A stretch of DNA of 64,000 nucleotides from NCBI GenBank assembly GCA_964610045.1, contig CAZSUN010000006.1:1-64000 (forward strand), in the 5' to 3' direction. This document shows, one piece after another, positions 9,518 through 17,814 of the stretch. Source of the stretch: JACCYX01 sp964610045. GTDB taxonomy: Bacteria > Chloroflexota > Chloroflexia > Thermomicrobiales > UBA6265. Made by a program: the position numbers and the translations under genes. How positions within the stretch are numbered: the stretch's first letter is position 1; each line of letters begins with the position of its first letter. The notes below the pieces were generated by a model. It was not told the origin of the DNA and made no database searches. It saw nothing but the letters and a program-made list of their open reading frames with translations.

Positions 9518-9917
9518 GTGGATTCTCCTGGTCCCTGGAGAGGGTGCGCTACTCACGCCCATGCCTGAGTGCGGTACCTGTTCCCTCGCACCCACCAGTC
9601 TAGGGAAGCCAATGCCTGGTGACCAAGGGGGTGTATGGCCCATGAGTTCTCAGCCATCAGGTCCTGCAACTGGCTCCAGCGAACCATGACCCACGGGGGA
9701 AATGGGTCATGTGACCAATCAGTCAGAGCCAGAGGAAATGACGTTATGCCGTGAGCTGCTACCGTTGGATCGAGACGATCCGCGACTGCGGTTCGCTGCC
9801 GCCGTGCGCCCAATTCCTTCCAGAACCAGATCCCACCCCCTCGCAACCTGCATCCTGAACTGTCACCATGTCCGGAGTTCAACCTGTGATGTGGAGGTAC
9901 GATCTGGAGGTGCTCCG
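9518..9917. other. Divergent intergenic region
   Basis: These 400 bases lie between the divergent LuxR-type and DUF1232 genes and contain no credible frame. The notable element is the inverted repeat at 9685-9711. No riboswitch or RNA gene was recognised. Confidence 0.5.
9685..9711. promoter_or_regulatory. Inverted repeat, possible operator
   Basis: CATGACCCA and TGGGTCATG form perfect 9-bp arms separated by nine bases. It lies between two divergent genes, one of them an HTH regulator, which fits an operator better than a terminator because no T-run follows on either strand. Inference only. Confidence 0.4.
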
Positions 9918-10472
9918 ATGGTCCAATCGTCGAACGAAGGTAGAGCACAACAGGAGAACCCGGCCAGCGGAACTGTTGAGCCAGGTGTGACCGGTCCCGT
10001 CTGGGACCTCATCCGGCGGCTGCCGAGGTACGCGAAAGTCGTGGCGTCGATGACCGTGGACGATCAGGTTCCACTCGCGGCGAAGGGGCTTCTCCTGGCT
10101 GCGGGTGCGTATCTCGTGTCCCCGGTTGACGCCATACCCGGTATCATTCCCATCGCTGGGCAACTCGACGACCTCTATGTCGTCCTGACAGGTTTGCAGT
10201 TGGCGGTGCGATTGTGCCCACCAGGAGTGGCCGACGGGCATTTCCGCTCGGTCGGTCTCGATCCAGCTATTGTTGACGACGATCTCGCCAGCATCCGCCG
10301 GTTCGTCAAGCGAGGAGTCACCTGGACCCTTCAACGAGGGAGCGCCCTGTTTGCAGGTGCCTCCCGGCAGGTGACTTTGCTCGCAACCCGATTGGGACAA
10401 CGAGGAGAAATACGCGATGACCAGGAACCGTGGACCGAGAGACCGGCGACGCCGGAATCGGGATCGACCTGA
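9918..10472 (+). CDS. DUF1232 (YkvA-like) membrane-associated protein
   Basis: The 184-residue protein contains the DUF1232 core at about residues 55-100: VPLAAKGLLLAAGAYLVSPVDAIPGIIPIAGQLDDLYVV. The family hallmark is the SPVDAIP-x-IP-x-x-GxxDD pattern in a short hydrophobic hairpin. The domain is widespread in small membrane-associated proteins of unknown function. The ATG at 9918 is fixed by GGAGG seven bases upstream. The 3' end overlaps the next gene by 56 bases, so the two are surely cotranscribed. The N-terminal 35 residues are polar and probably disordered. Confidence 0.8.
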   Translation: MVQSSNEGRAQQENPASGTVEPGVTGPVWDLIRRLPRYAKVVASMTVDDQVPLAAKGLLLAAGAYLVSPVDAIPGIIPIAGQLDDLYVVLTGLQLAVRLCPPGVADGHFRSVGLDPAIVDDDLASIRRFVKRGVTWTLQRGSALFAGASRQVTLLATRLGQRGEIRDDQEPWTERPATPESGST

Positions 10473-11079
10473 GGTCCCGGCACAGCCAGCCGACGTCGTA
10501 GACGTCAACCGCAATGTCACGGCTGATGCTGGCGCCGCGACACAGGCCGAACCGCCAGTGCCGCGTCAGGACCGAGTCAGCCCAGCATCGCCGCCGGTCA
10601 ATGCGCGGCAGGGGAGTGGCGGATCTCGTTCTGGCGGCTCTCGATTTCATGCCGGGGAATCAGGATCAAATCGCCAGTCAGGGCCGCAAGAAAGCACACA
10701 GGCGGGCAGGGGACAGCAGGGGCGGGGACGCCGGCGGACCCAACGGCGAAGCCCGGTCCTTCCGGTTCAGGGTGAGGTCCTCAAACCGAATGCCCCGGTG
10801 ACGCCGGCAGCAGCACCACCGGCGACGTACGAACTGGCGGAACACCAGCAGAATGGTGAGCCGGTGTTCGGATGCCCGATGATGACGCGCACCAAACTTG
10901 GCCTGCCGTTCACCGGCGGCAATCACGCACCGCGATGTTCACTTGGATGGGCGATCCACAGCGAAACCGAAGCAGCCTACTGCCTGGAAACCCCGGATCT
11001 GGTGCAATGCTGGAAGTCGCACCCCGAGCGGTTGGACGAGATCCGGGCACGGCTTGCCGAACCGCGCGCGGCGGACTGA
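10417..11079 (+). CDS. Hypothetical four-cysteine protein with disordered Arg-rich N-terminus
   Basis: Of 220 residues, the first 135 are low-complexity and rich in Arg, Gly, Pro, Gln and Ser, hence probably disordered and able to bind nucleic acid or acidic partners. A compact C-terminal module follows with four cysteines at 153, 174, 189 and 198, in the pattern FGCP, APRCSLGW, AAYCL, VQCW. This resembles the CPYLG...HRC...YCL...C motif I have seen in Chloroflexota proteins and could bind a metal or Fe-S centre. GGAG precedes the ATG. It overlaps the DUF1232 gene by 56 bases, implying translational coupling. No function can be assigned. Confidence 0.7.
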   Translation: MTRNRGPRDRRRRNRDRPEVPAQPADVVDVNRNVTADAGAATQAEPPVPRQDRVSPASPPVNARQGSGGSRSGGSRFHAGESGSNRQSGPQESTQAGRGQQGRGRRRTQRRSPVLPVQGEVLKPNAPVTPAAAPPATYELAEHQQNGEPVFGCPMMTRTKLGLPFTGGNHAPRCSLGWAIHSETEAAYCLETPDLVQCWKSHPERLDEIRARLAEPRAAD

Positions 11080-11095
11080 TCTTCCCACTCTCGCT

Positions 11096-11533
11096 CTATC
11101 GCTCGCCGGAGGTGGGCTGCGGTCGCCGCCCATCCCACGGGGCGTGCGCGGCGATGTAGGTCTTGACATCGCCCGGTGAATGCTCGCGCAGGTCGAGGAC
11201 TGGATATCTGGTGTTTCCCGGCAGGTAGAGATGGAACGTGAACTGGATCGGCTCCACCCGTTCCATTTCAGCCCACCAGTCATAAAGGCTCGGCAGCCAA
11301 TCGAAATCCGTCGCCCGGATTCGCCATAATGCGACACCAGCGCCTCGCTCGTATGCGAGTGCTTCCCCGAAGTACACCGTCGCCGTGCCATTCGCCTCGA
11401 CAATCGCCTTGACATTGTCATAATGCCTTGGCGAACCCTTGAGTGTGAACCTGTAACCCACCGGGGCGGGCGGTGGCTTGATCGCCATGGCCTTTTTCAG
11501 CCTGGTCTTGCTCTCCCATGGCAACAACCGCAT
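11096..11533 (-). CDS. Hypothetical protein
   Basis: The 145-residue soluble protein has no domain I recognise. It has an alternating aromatic pattern (YRFTLKGSPRHYDNV, VYFGEALAYERGAGVALWRIRATDFDWLPSLYDWW, IQFTFHLYLPGNTRYPVLDL), suggesting a mainly beta fold. The ATG at 11533 has GGAGG nine bases upstream, better than ATG 11488. It is convergent with the four-Cys gene and divergent from the CYTH gene. The coherent composition and good ribosome-binding site make it a likely real gene of unknown function. Confidence 0.6.
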   Translation of the reverse strand: MRLLPWESKTRLKKAMAIKPPPAPVGYRFTLKGSPRHYDNVKAIVEANGTATVYFGEALAYERGAGVALWRIRATDFDWLPSLYDWWAEMERVEPIQFTFHLYLPGNTRYPVLDLREHSPGDVKTYIAAHAPWDGRRPQPTSGER

Positions 11534-11669
11534 CCCTTGATTCCTCCGGTAGCATGGAACCACTGCAACCCGGCGCTCCAGCGTCCACGGGCGGCATCAT
11601 CTCGTTGGTCAAAGTGTACTCTGAATCACCCTTGTGTCCGAAGGGGTACACGTCAGGAGGTTGCGCCAG

Positions 11670-12230
11670 ATGCGTGGACCATCGCGGAATCTGGAAATCA
11701 AGGTCTGCGTTGAAACAGCCGAATACGTGGCAATCGCGTCGCGACTCGACCAACTGGTATGCCAGCCATTGGTGACCATGATCCAGGTGGATCGGTATTA
11801 CGAGGTCGCGCAGGGGCGGCTGAAGCTGCGAGAGATCGGCGACTCTGGATCAGGAATTTCTCGTGCCGAACTGATCGCTTATCGCAGACCGATGGAACAT
11901 GGTTCCCGCTGGAGCGACTACGTGGTCGCTCCCGTGACGCTATCCAGCATCGAGGCGCTGCGGGAGGCACTCGCGGCGACACATACCGATGCCGGCACGG
12001 TGGAAAAGGACCGCACCGTCGGCATCATCGGCAACACACGGGTGCATCTGGACACCGTGCATGGGGTGGGGCAATTCGTGGAACTTGAGACCGTGATCGC
12101 CGGTCAGTCCGAGGCGGCGGCACGAGCCGAACACGAACAGGTGATCGCCACGCTCGGGCTCGATACGTCCAGGGCGATTGCTGGATCGTATCAGGACATG
12201 ATTTGGTCGAACGCGAAACCGGCACCCTGA
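11670..12230 (+). CDS. CYTH-domain protein (class IV adenylate cyclase / triphosphatase-like)
   Basis: The 186-residue protein is a CYTH tunnel-fold member, whose relatives hydrolyse inorganic or thiamine triphosphate or make cAMP. The first strand NLEIKV keeps Glu9 and Lys11 but has Asn7 where the usual ExExK motif has its first Glu. Other strand signatures are QVDRYYEV, RLKLREI, ELIAYRRP, VEKDR, NTRVHLDTVHGVGQFVELE. The ATG is set by AGGAGG nine bases upstream. Activity cannot be told from sequence; tripolyphosphatase or a regulatory anion-binding role are both possible. It is a single gene, 104 bases before the surface protein. Confidence 0.8.
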   Translation: MRGPSRNLEIKVCVETAEYVAIASRLDQLVCQPLVTMIQVDRYYEVAQGRLKLREIGDSGSGISRAELIAYRRPMEHGSRWSDYVVAPVTLSSIEALREALAATHTDAGTVEKDRTVGIIGNTRVHLDTVHGVGQFVELETVIAGQSEAAARAEHEQVIATLGLDTSRAIAGSYQDMIWSNAKPAP

Positions 12231-12334
12231 TACATGCGTTCGGACAAGCAAGGCAATACGAAACAACGTGTGGTTGGGATTACACCCTACCGCGCTGTTC
12301 GAAACGTTCAAGGCGGTGAGAGGGGCAACGAACG

Positions 12335-15300
12335 ATGGGCAGGTCTCGGGTGACTCGCGCGGCGGAAGGCAACGGAACGCGGCGACGTCGTGTCGCAGGA
12401 TTGTCCAGGTTCCTGGTCATCCTGTTTGCCATCGTGTCGCTTGCTCCCGCGTTGGCGACCAATGTCTCTGCATCTCCGGAAGCATCGAACAATGGCCTTC
12501 CCGTGGCCTCCCAGGATGGAACATCATCGCTGGAATTCGACGTGGTTCGCTGTCCCAACGACTACGATCCCAATGATCCTTTCGGTACCTGCACCGCTTT
12601 CGGGGTACCGAACGTGCCAGTACAGATTACCTCGGTCGATCAGGCGCTGGCAGTCGACCTGACTGCTTCGACACAACAGGTGAGTGGCTCCGGTCCCGGG
12701 CGGGTTACATTCCAGGATCTGCCAGCCGGGGACTACCAGGTGACGGTAGGCTTGCCGCAGGAAGACGGCGTTCGGTACTCGATCTACTGTGGTATCGCGG
12801 GTGGCGGCACCCCCCTCCCGCCGACACCTGACGATGCCTTGACGACGACTGTCAGTATCCCTGACGCCACGGCAGTTGCCTGCGACCTGTATATCGTCCC
12901 AACCGAGGTTCCCCAGTCCTCGATCGATCTGTTTGCCTTCACCTGCGACGCCGGCTCGTTGCCGGAGAACGGTGACCGCGCGTTCGTCGATTTCGAAGAT
13001 GCCTGTCCGACCGTTGCCGTCGCTGTGGAATTCAGTCTCTCCGAAAGCAACGGAACCAAGACCGTCCAGTCTACCGACGACACCGGCCGTACCCGTTTCG
13101 AGTTCGCGGCTGGCGCTTCGGTCAGGTTCTGGTCGGGAGTTCCGCTAGCGGCCGAAGAGTGGCTCTTCTGCTCGACAGGGCAGGGCGAGCCGCAGGAAAT
13201 AGAGATCGACGAGCAAGGCGTTTCGACCTTCGCCAACGACACCGCGATCGACCAGACATGCTCGTGGTATCTCGTCGAACAGCCAGAGGCGACGGAAGCG
13301 CCAACCGAGGAACCGTCTGCCACGGAGGAACCTGCGGCGACGGATGAGCCCACCGAAGCGCCTGTTGAGGGTGAATCCACGCTCGATCTGTTCGCCTATC
13401 TGTGTCCAGCCGGTGCGCTGGGCGATCCCGATGGCGCCGGATTCGGCGACTTCCAGTCCGCCTGCACCGACGTGTCCCCGGGCATTGAGTTTCACCTGAA
13501 CACTGGCGACGAGTCACTGGTGCAGGCGACCGATGGCGATGGCCAGACGTCGTTCACATTCCAGCCAGGCAACCCGGTCGATTTCTACGCTGCCGTTCCG
13601 CTTGAGGCTGACGAGTACCTGTTCTGCAGCATCGACGATGGCGATGCTGCGCTTGTCGACATGGATGAGCAGGGTGTCGCGCATTTCGAAATCGAAACAG
13701 CCGTAGCGCGTACCTGTTCCTGGTTCCTCGTCGAGCAGGCAGCACAACCAACACTGGAGCCCACCGAAGAGCCGACGCTTGAACCCACCGAGCAGCCTGA
13801 CGACGGCGCCGGACGTCCCGGAGCAGAATTCGGCTGGATCACCGTCTCGCCTTCCGTGTGCCCGGTTGACTACACCGACGATCTCGTGTCGGTGGCGTTC
13901 GACGATCTCGTTGCGGATTGCGGCCTGTCTGCGGAGGGCATTTCGTTCACGTTCGGACTACCGGGTGGCGATTCGGTCGTCCGCGTCAGTGACGGATCGA
14001 CTCCACTGGAGTTCGAGGATCTCAATCCCGGCACCTACACCCTCTACAGTTCAGTGCCCCTGGAAGCTGCCAGCGAGCGCCTCTTCTGCACGTCGGACGG
14101 CGGAAATCGCTACGAGAAGGAGTTCGACAGCACGGGAGTGACCACGTTCAGCGATCTCCAAACCGAAACCATCGACTGCCAGTGGTTCGTGATCCCGACC
14201 AACCTGCGGGGCGACGAGACCGGCGGTTCGCTCGAAGTCCATCTCTCGCAATGTCCGGCTGGTTACGACGGCAGCACCCTGTTCGATGATTGTCACGGCA
14301 ACGGACTCGACGGATACGACTTTACCCTGGAAGGCGAATCCGGCACGCAGTCCGGTTCGACCGAGGTGACCCAGGTTCCAGGGCCAGGCATCGTCAGTTT
14401 CACGAGTCTCACGCCGGATACCTACACCTTGCGAGGAGGACCTCCCGGCGACTTCGGTACCGTCAAGCTCTTCTGCACGATCCAGCCCGACGGTAGCACG
14501 GCCGATTTCAGCCTTGACGGCGCGACGGCGACGGTCACCGTCGGCGAAAACCAGCACGTCCTCTGCGACTGGTATTTCATCCCGGATGAGCAGTCAGGGC
14601 AAACACCTACACCAACCGAGGAACCGCAACGTGCGGAAATACTGGTAACCCTCTTTGCCTGCCCCGCAACCACAAACGGCACCTACGGTGGAGCGACGCT
14701 GGACACACTTGCTGGCGACTGCACGGAGAAGGTGAATGACGTAACCTTCCGGCTCGGGCATCCGGACGAGGCTCCTTTGTCGGCAAAGACGGGGAGCTCG
14801 GGCGACGGCGCGGTCAGGTTCTACGACCTCCTGCCTGGCGACCTGACCATGACGCCGTCCCTTCCGTCCAATCTCACCAGCCTGGCGGTGTTCTGCACGA
14901 TCGACGATGGCGATCCTTACCAGAAAGCGCTGTCGAACGGCGGGACAACGTTCGTCGATGTCGATGGCGAGTCGATTGCCTGCAGCTGGTTCGCCGTGAA
15001 GGACCGCACCGAACCAGCGCCTTCTCCCACCGGGTCAATCACCATCCGCGAATACCTGTGCGACAAGGATCGCTCGGAAATCGTTGACTGGGACAAGGAA
15101 TGCGTGGCCGGCGCCTCGGGAGCGTCGTTCACTCTGACTTCGGCGGCAACCGGCTCGTCGCAGACGGGAACCCCGAATACTCGTGGTGTGCATGTCTTTT
15201 CAGGACTCAGTGACGGCTATTACGCCCTGGTCCAGAACGAAGGAGCCTGGTGCCGTGCCGTCGCTGACCGCGTCGACGGAAAGAGCAGGGTTATCGTCAA

Positions 15301-15571
15301 TGGCGGCGGCAATACCGATGTCGTGATCTACCAGTGCGGTCCGGTTGAAGGGTTGCCAGTCACGGGAACAGGCACAACGATTCCGAACGATGGCATCGGA
15401 ACCACCGGTGAGATCGGACGGAATGCTGCCATCGCCATGGGGATCGCCGCGCTCCCGATTGCGCTGCTGGGCACCTGGCGACGGCGACCTTTCTCTCGTT
15501 CCACCGCCGGATTGTCCCACCGGCAGCAGGGGGCTCAGGATAGTACCAGGATCCACAGGCGGTTCCGCTAG
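12335..15571 (+). CDS. LPXTG-anchored surface protein with seven four-cysteine repeats
   Basis: The 1078-residue protein has a Sec-type signal (RRRR, then LSRFLVILFAIVSLAPALA) and seven tandem modules beginning at about residues 73, 203, 358, 509, 640, 776 and 909. Each module has four cysteines: an opening (usually CP) cysteine, a second 8-21 residues later, FC about 65 further on, and a final C before a W/Y-x-V/I-P strand. Each also has a central G-x-V-x-F-x-D-L-x-x-G-x-Y strand resembling SpaA/prealbumin-like surface domains. Linkers are Thr/Glu/Pro-rich. The C-terminus has LPVTG near residue 1007, a hydrophobic stretch (AAIAMGIAALPIALLGTW) and an arginine tail, a standard sortase sorting signal. 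GAGAGGGG precedes the ATG. The next gene is a sortase. Probably wall-attached stalk or adhesin; ligand unknown. Confidence 0.85.
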   Translation: MGRSRVTRAAEGNGTRRRRVAGLSRFLVILFAIVSLAPALATNVSASPEASNNGLPVASQDGTSSLEFDVVRCPNDYDPNDPFGTCTAFGVPNVPVQITSVDQALAVDLTASTQQVSGSGPGRVTFQDLPAGDYQVTVGLPQEDGVRYSIYCGIAGGGTPLPPTPDDALTTTVSIPDATAVACDLYIVPTEVPQSSIDLFAFTCDAGSLPENGDRAFVDFEDACPTVAVAVEFSLSESNGTKTVQSTDDTGRTRFEFAAGASVRFWSGVPLAAEEWLFCSTGQGEPQEIEIDEQGVSTFANDTAIDQTCSWYLVEQPEATEAPTEEPSATEEPAATDEPTEAPVEGESTLDLFAYLCPAGALGDPDGAGFGDFQSACTDVSPGIEFHLNTGDESLVQATDGDGQTSFTFQPGNPVDFYAAVPLEADEYLFCSIDDGDAALVDMDEQGVAHFEIETAVARTCSWFLVEQAAQPTLEPTEEPTLEPTEQPDDGAGRPGAEFGWITVSPSVCPVDYTDDLVSVAFDDLVADCGLSAEGISFTFGLPGGDSVVRVSDGSTPLEFEDLNPGTYTLYSSVPLEAASERLFCTSDGGNRYEKEFDSTGVTTFSDLQTETIDCQWFVIPTNLRGDETGGSLEVHLSQCPAGYDGSTLFDDCHGNGLDGYDFTLEGESGTQSGSTEVTQVPGPGIVSFTSLTPDTYTLRGGPPGDFGTVKLFCTIQPDGSTADFSLDGATATVTVGENQHVLCDWYFIPDEQSGQTPTPTEEPQRAEILVTLFACPATTNGTYGGATLDTLAGDCTEKVNDVTFRLGHPDEAPLSAKTGSSGDGAVRFYDLLPGDLTMTPSLPSNLTSLAVFCTIDDGDPYQKALSNGGTTFVDVDGESIACSWFAVKDRTEPAPSPTGSITIREYLCDKDRSEIVDWDKECVAGASGASFTLTSAATGSSQTGTPNTRGVHVFSGLSDGYYALVQNEGAWCRAVADRVDGKSRVIVNGGGNTDVVIYQCGPVEGLPVTGTGTTIPNDGIGTTGEIGRNAAIAMGIAALPIALLGTWRRRPFSRSTAGLSHRQQGAQDSTRIHRRFR

Positions 15572-15736
15572 CGACTCGTGGTACAGTCGCGAATGGCGTG
15601 CTTCCGCCGCAAGGAGTGGCATCCGATACGCAGGCTCGCCACAGGCCCGCACTCGCCTTCGTGACGGATCAATCGCCTGGTATCGAGCGAGCAACATCCG
15701 ACAGAATCGGTACATCGACACTGCCAGAGGGAGTTC

Positions 15737-16636
15737 ATGGCCTACCTATCACGCAGACGATTCCTTGGCCTGGTGGCTGGTATCGGCACCGGATTGGGCG
15801 TTGCCCGTCAAGCGGGTGCGATCAGCACCTCGAACCTTCCCGAGTGGGGCGCGAGTGATGGCGCCACTGATCTCCAGGGCGGTCCGCTTGGACTCAATCT
15901 GGCGAGCGATCCCGGCCAGGTTCCGGTGGCGATCAGGATCCCGGACGCTGACGTTGACGCCGAAGTAGAAAAGCAGCAAATCGTCGACGGCCAGATGCTC
16001 GACCCGACCGGACCCTGGGTGGTGGCCTGGTACGAGCAGAGCGCCCGCGCCGGGGAAATTGGCAACATGCTCGGCTCCGGACACGTCGACTACTGGGGAG
16101 TCGGACCGTCCGTGTTCCGGAATGTCGCAGACCTCACTGAGGGAGCGCCGATCGAAGTCACGGGCAAGGGCGGTACGGTCTACACCTACGAAGTCGAATA
16201 CGTCCGGCAAATCGAGCTCGCGACCGTCACCACGGAAGAGTTGAACTCGCCGGAGTTGGTTGGGCAGACCGATTACGCGGCGATCTCACTCATCACCTGC
16301 GGCGGAACGTTTGACTACGAGAATGGCGAGTACCTGTTCCGGGACCTGATCCGCGGGCGGCTCGTGTCTGCCTCCCGGCCGAGTGTGGAAAGTGGCGGCG
16401 AACCGGCGAACCAGGGACCGGATACCAGCGGCCAACAGGCGACGGTCAACACGGACAATGTCAACATGCGGTCCGCACCGTCGACCAGCGCCGAGGTGGT
16501 GCAGGTGCTCGCCAGCGGAACCGTCGTCACCATCACCGGCGATACCCAGGACGCCGATGGCTATACCTGGGCGCCGATCCAGCTTGAGGATTCGACCGCC
16601 GGCTGGATCGTAACCGACTTCCTGACATCTGCCTGA
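15737..16636 (+). CDS. Sortase with Tat-type signal and C-terminal SH3 domain
   Basis: The 299-residue protein begins MAYLSRRRFLGLVAG, a twin-arginine type signal. The sortase domain (about residues 60-210) carries the catalytic His116 in GSGHVDYWG and Cys188 in ISLITCGGTFDYENGEY, with candidate arginines 202, 206 and 208 just after. The TCGG context resembles class E/F enzymes of high-GC bacteria. A bacterial SH3-like domain follows at about 236-297 (VNTDNVNMRSAPSTSAEVVQ ... GWIVTDFL), usually a wall-binding module. AGAGGGA lies before the ATG. It sits 165 bases after the LPXTG protein, presumably its substrate. Tat export and a fused SH3 tail are unusual for a sortase. Confidence 0.87.
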   Translation: MAYLSRRRFLGLVAGIGTGLGVARQAGAISTSNLPEWGASDGATDLQGGPLGLNLASDPGQVPVAIRIPDADVDAEVEKQQIVDGQMLDPTGPWVVAWYEQSARAGEIGNMLGSGHVDYWGVGPSVFRNVADLTEGAPIEVTGKGGTVYTYEVEYVRQIELATVTTEELNSPELVGQTDYAAISLITCGGTFDYENGEYLFRDLIRGRLVSASRPSVESGGEPANQGPDTSGQQATVNTDNVNMRSAPSTSAEVVQVLASGTVVTITGDTQDADGYTWAPIQLEDSTAGWIVTDFLTSA

Positions 16637-16665
16637 TCGCGTCCAGTTCATTGACGGCTGGTTGG

Positions 16666-16711
16666 CTCCCGTGGATAATACCGACTGTTTTGGTCGGCTT
16701 TTCCACGGGAG
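16666..16711 (+). promoter_or_regulatory. Nested hairpin covering the first ribosome-binding site of the metal ABC operon
   Basis: Outer arms CTCCCGTGGA (16666-16675) and TCCACGGGAG (16702-16711) are perfect complements. Inside, CCGAC (16681-16685) pairs with GTCGG (16693-16697) and is followed by CTTTT. The right outer arm contains GGGAG, the Shine-Dalgarno sequence for the ATG at 16722, so the folded form would hide it. It may also terminate the sortase transcript 30 bases upstream. A regulatory role is inference. Confidence 0.6.
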
Positions 16712-16721
16712 TTCGAATTCC

Positions 16722-17753
16722 ATGGCATGTCCTCCATCGCGTTCGCCCCTTTTGTCCATTGCACTCAACCGGCGCGCCGCTCTGGCTGGTGCAGCGATAT
16801 CCGGTTCAACCTTGCTTGTGCCAGGTCACGCGGCGGCGCGCCAGTCCACACCGGAATCGGGCTGGAGCTTCACCGACGACAAGGGTGTGACCGTCTCGCT
16901 CGATGCGATGCCGGCACGTGTTGCCGCCGACGTGAACGCCGCGGCACCCCTTTGGGACTTCGGGGTTCAGGCCCAGGCGGTGTTCGGGTGGAACGCGAGC
17001 GAATCCGGCGATTTCGGCGATGGCGGTGGCAACATCGACCCGGCAATGGTCGAAGTTGTTGGGGACATTTCCGAACCCATCAAGATCGAGCCGCTTGTGG
17101 CATTCGATCCTGACGTTGTCATAACCCTCACGTTCGTCCTCGACGACCCCGACGAGTACTGGAGCATCGACGCGGCGTTGGTCGACCAGGTTCGGGAGAT
17201 CGCGCCGATCATCGCCATGTCGGGAACAGGCAATGCGGCGGTCAATACGGAGCGCTTCGCCGAACTGGCAGCCGCACTCGGCGCTGATCTCGAAACCCCC
17301 GAATTGGTTGAGGCGCGGGAATTGTACCTGGCAGCCACGGCCAATCTCGAAACCGTCGCGGCGGCATCATCGAACCTGACCATCCTGTTCGCCGGCATCG
17401 ACGCCGAGGCGATGTATGTGGCCAATCCTCCCGACTGGCCAGACCTCAGCATGTACATGGAAATGGGCGTGAATGCAGTGATTCCGGATGCAGCGCCCGG
17501 CGACTACTGGGAATCGCTCAGCCTCGAGCAAGGTCTCAAGTACCCGGCCGACATCATCATGACCTCGACCAGGGGGGGATCGTGGCAGTTGGCGGACCTG
17601 GTCGACCACCCGGTCTTCAGTGCTCATCCTGCCGTGAAGGCGGGTCAGGTGTACCCCTGGAACCAGGACTTCATCCAGAGTTACCAGGGCATGCGTGAAG
17701 CGATGGACCATCTCTCGGAGGTCCTCTCCGGATCCAGCGACATCGTGGAATGA
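16722..17753 (+). CDS. Iron/siderophore-type ABC transporter substrate-binding protein (copy 1)
   Basis: The 343-residue protein belongs to the helical-backbone metal receptor family (FepB/FhuD-like), indicated by the FecCD permeases and FecE-type ATPase downstream. The N-terminus has NRRAALAGAAISGSTLLVPG, a Tat-type signal without a lipobox cysteine. The mature part shows FTDDKGVTVSLDAMPARV, FDPDVVITL, VREIAPIIAM, FAELAAALGAD and the closing VKAGQVYPWN. The ATG at 16722 has GGGAG nine bases upstream, which lies in a hairpin arm. About half of its residues match the next gene, so the pair arose by duplication. Ligand uncertain: ferric siderophore, haem or cobalamin are all transported by this family. 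Confidence 0.85.
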   Translation: MACPPSRSPLLSIALNRRAALAGAAISGSTLLVPGHAAARQSTPESGWSFTDDKGVTVSLDAMPARVAADVNAAAPLWDFGVQAQAVFGWNASESGDFGDGGGNIDPAMVEVVGDISEPIKIEPLVAFDPDVVITLTFVLDDPDEYWSIDAALVDQVREIAPIIAMSGTGNAAVNTERFAELAAALGADLETPELVEARELYLAATANLETVAAASSNLTILFAGIDAEAMYVANPPDWPDLSMYMEMGVNAVIPDAAPGDYWESLSLEQGLKYPADIIMTSTRGGSWQLADLVDHPVFSAHPAVKAGQVYPWNQDFIQSYQGMREAMDHLSEVLSGSSDIVE

Positions 17754-17814
17754 GTTTTGCTCTCCGGACGTGTCGGATCGCACCCGCCTGCATGCACGAA
17801 CAGAGGAGTTCGGG

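Noticed and set aside
16640..16722. Fur or DtxR box before the metal importer
   Set aside because: No AT-rich 19-bp palindrome of the Fur or DtxR type is visible; only the GC-rich nested hairpin is there.
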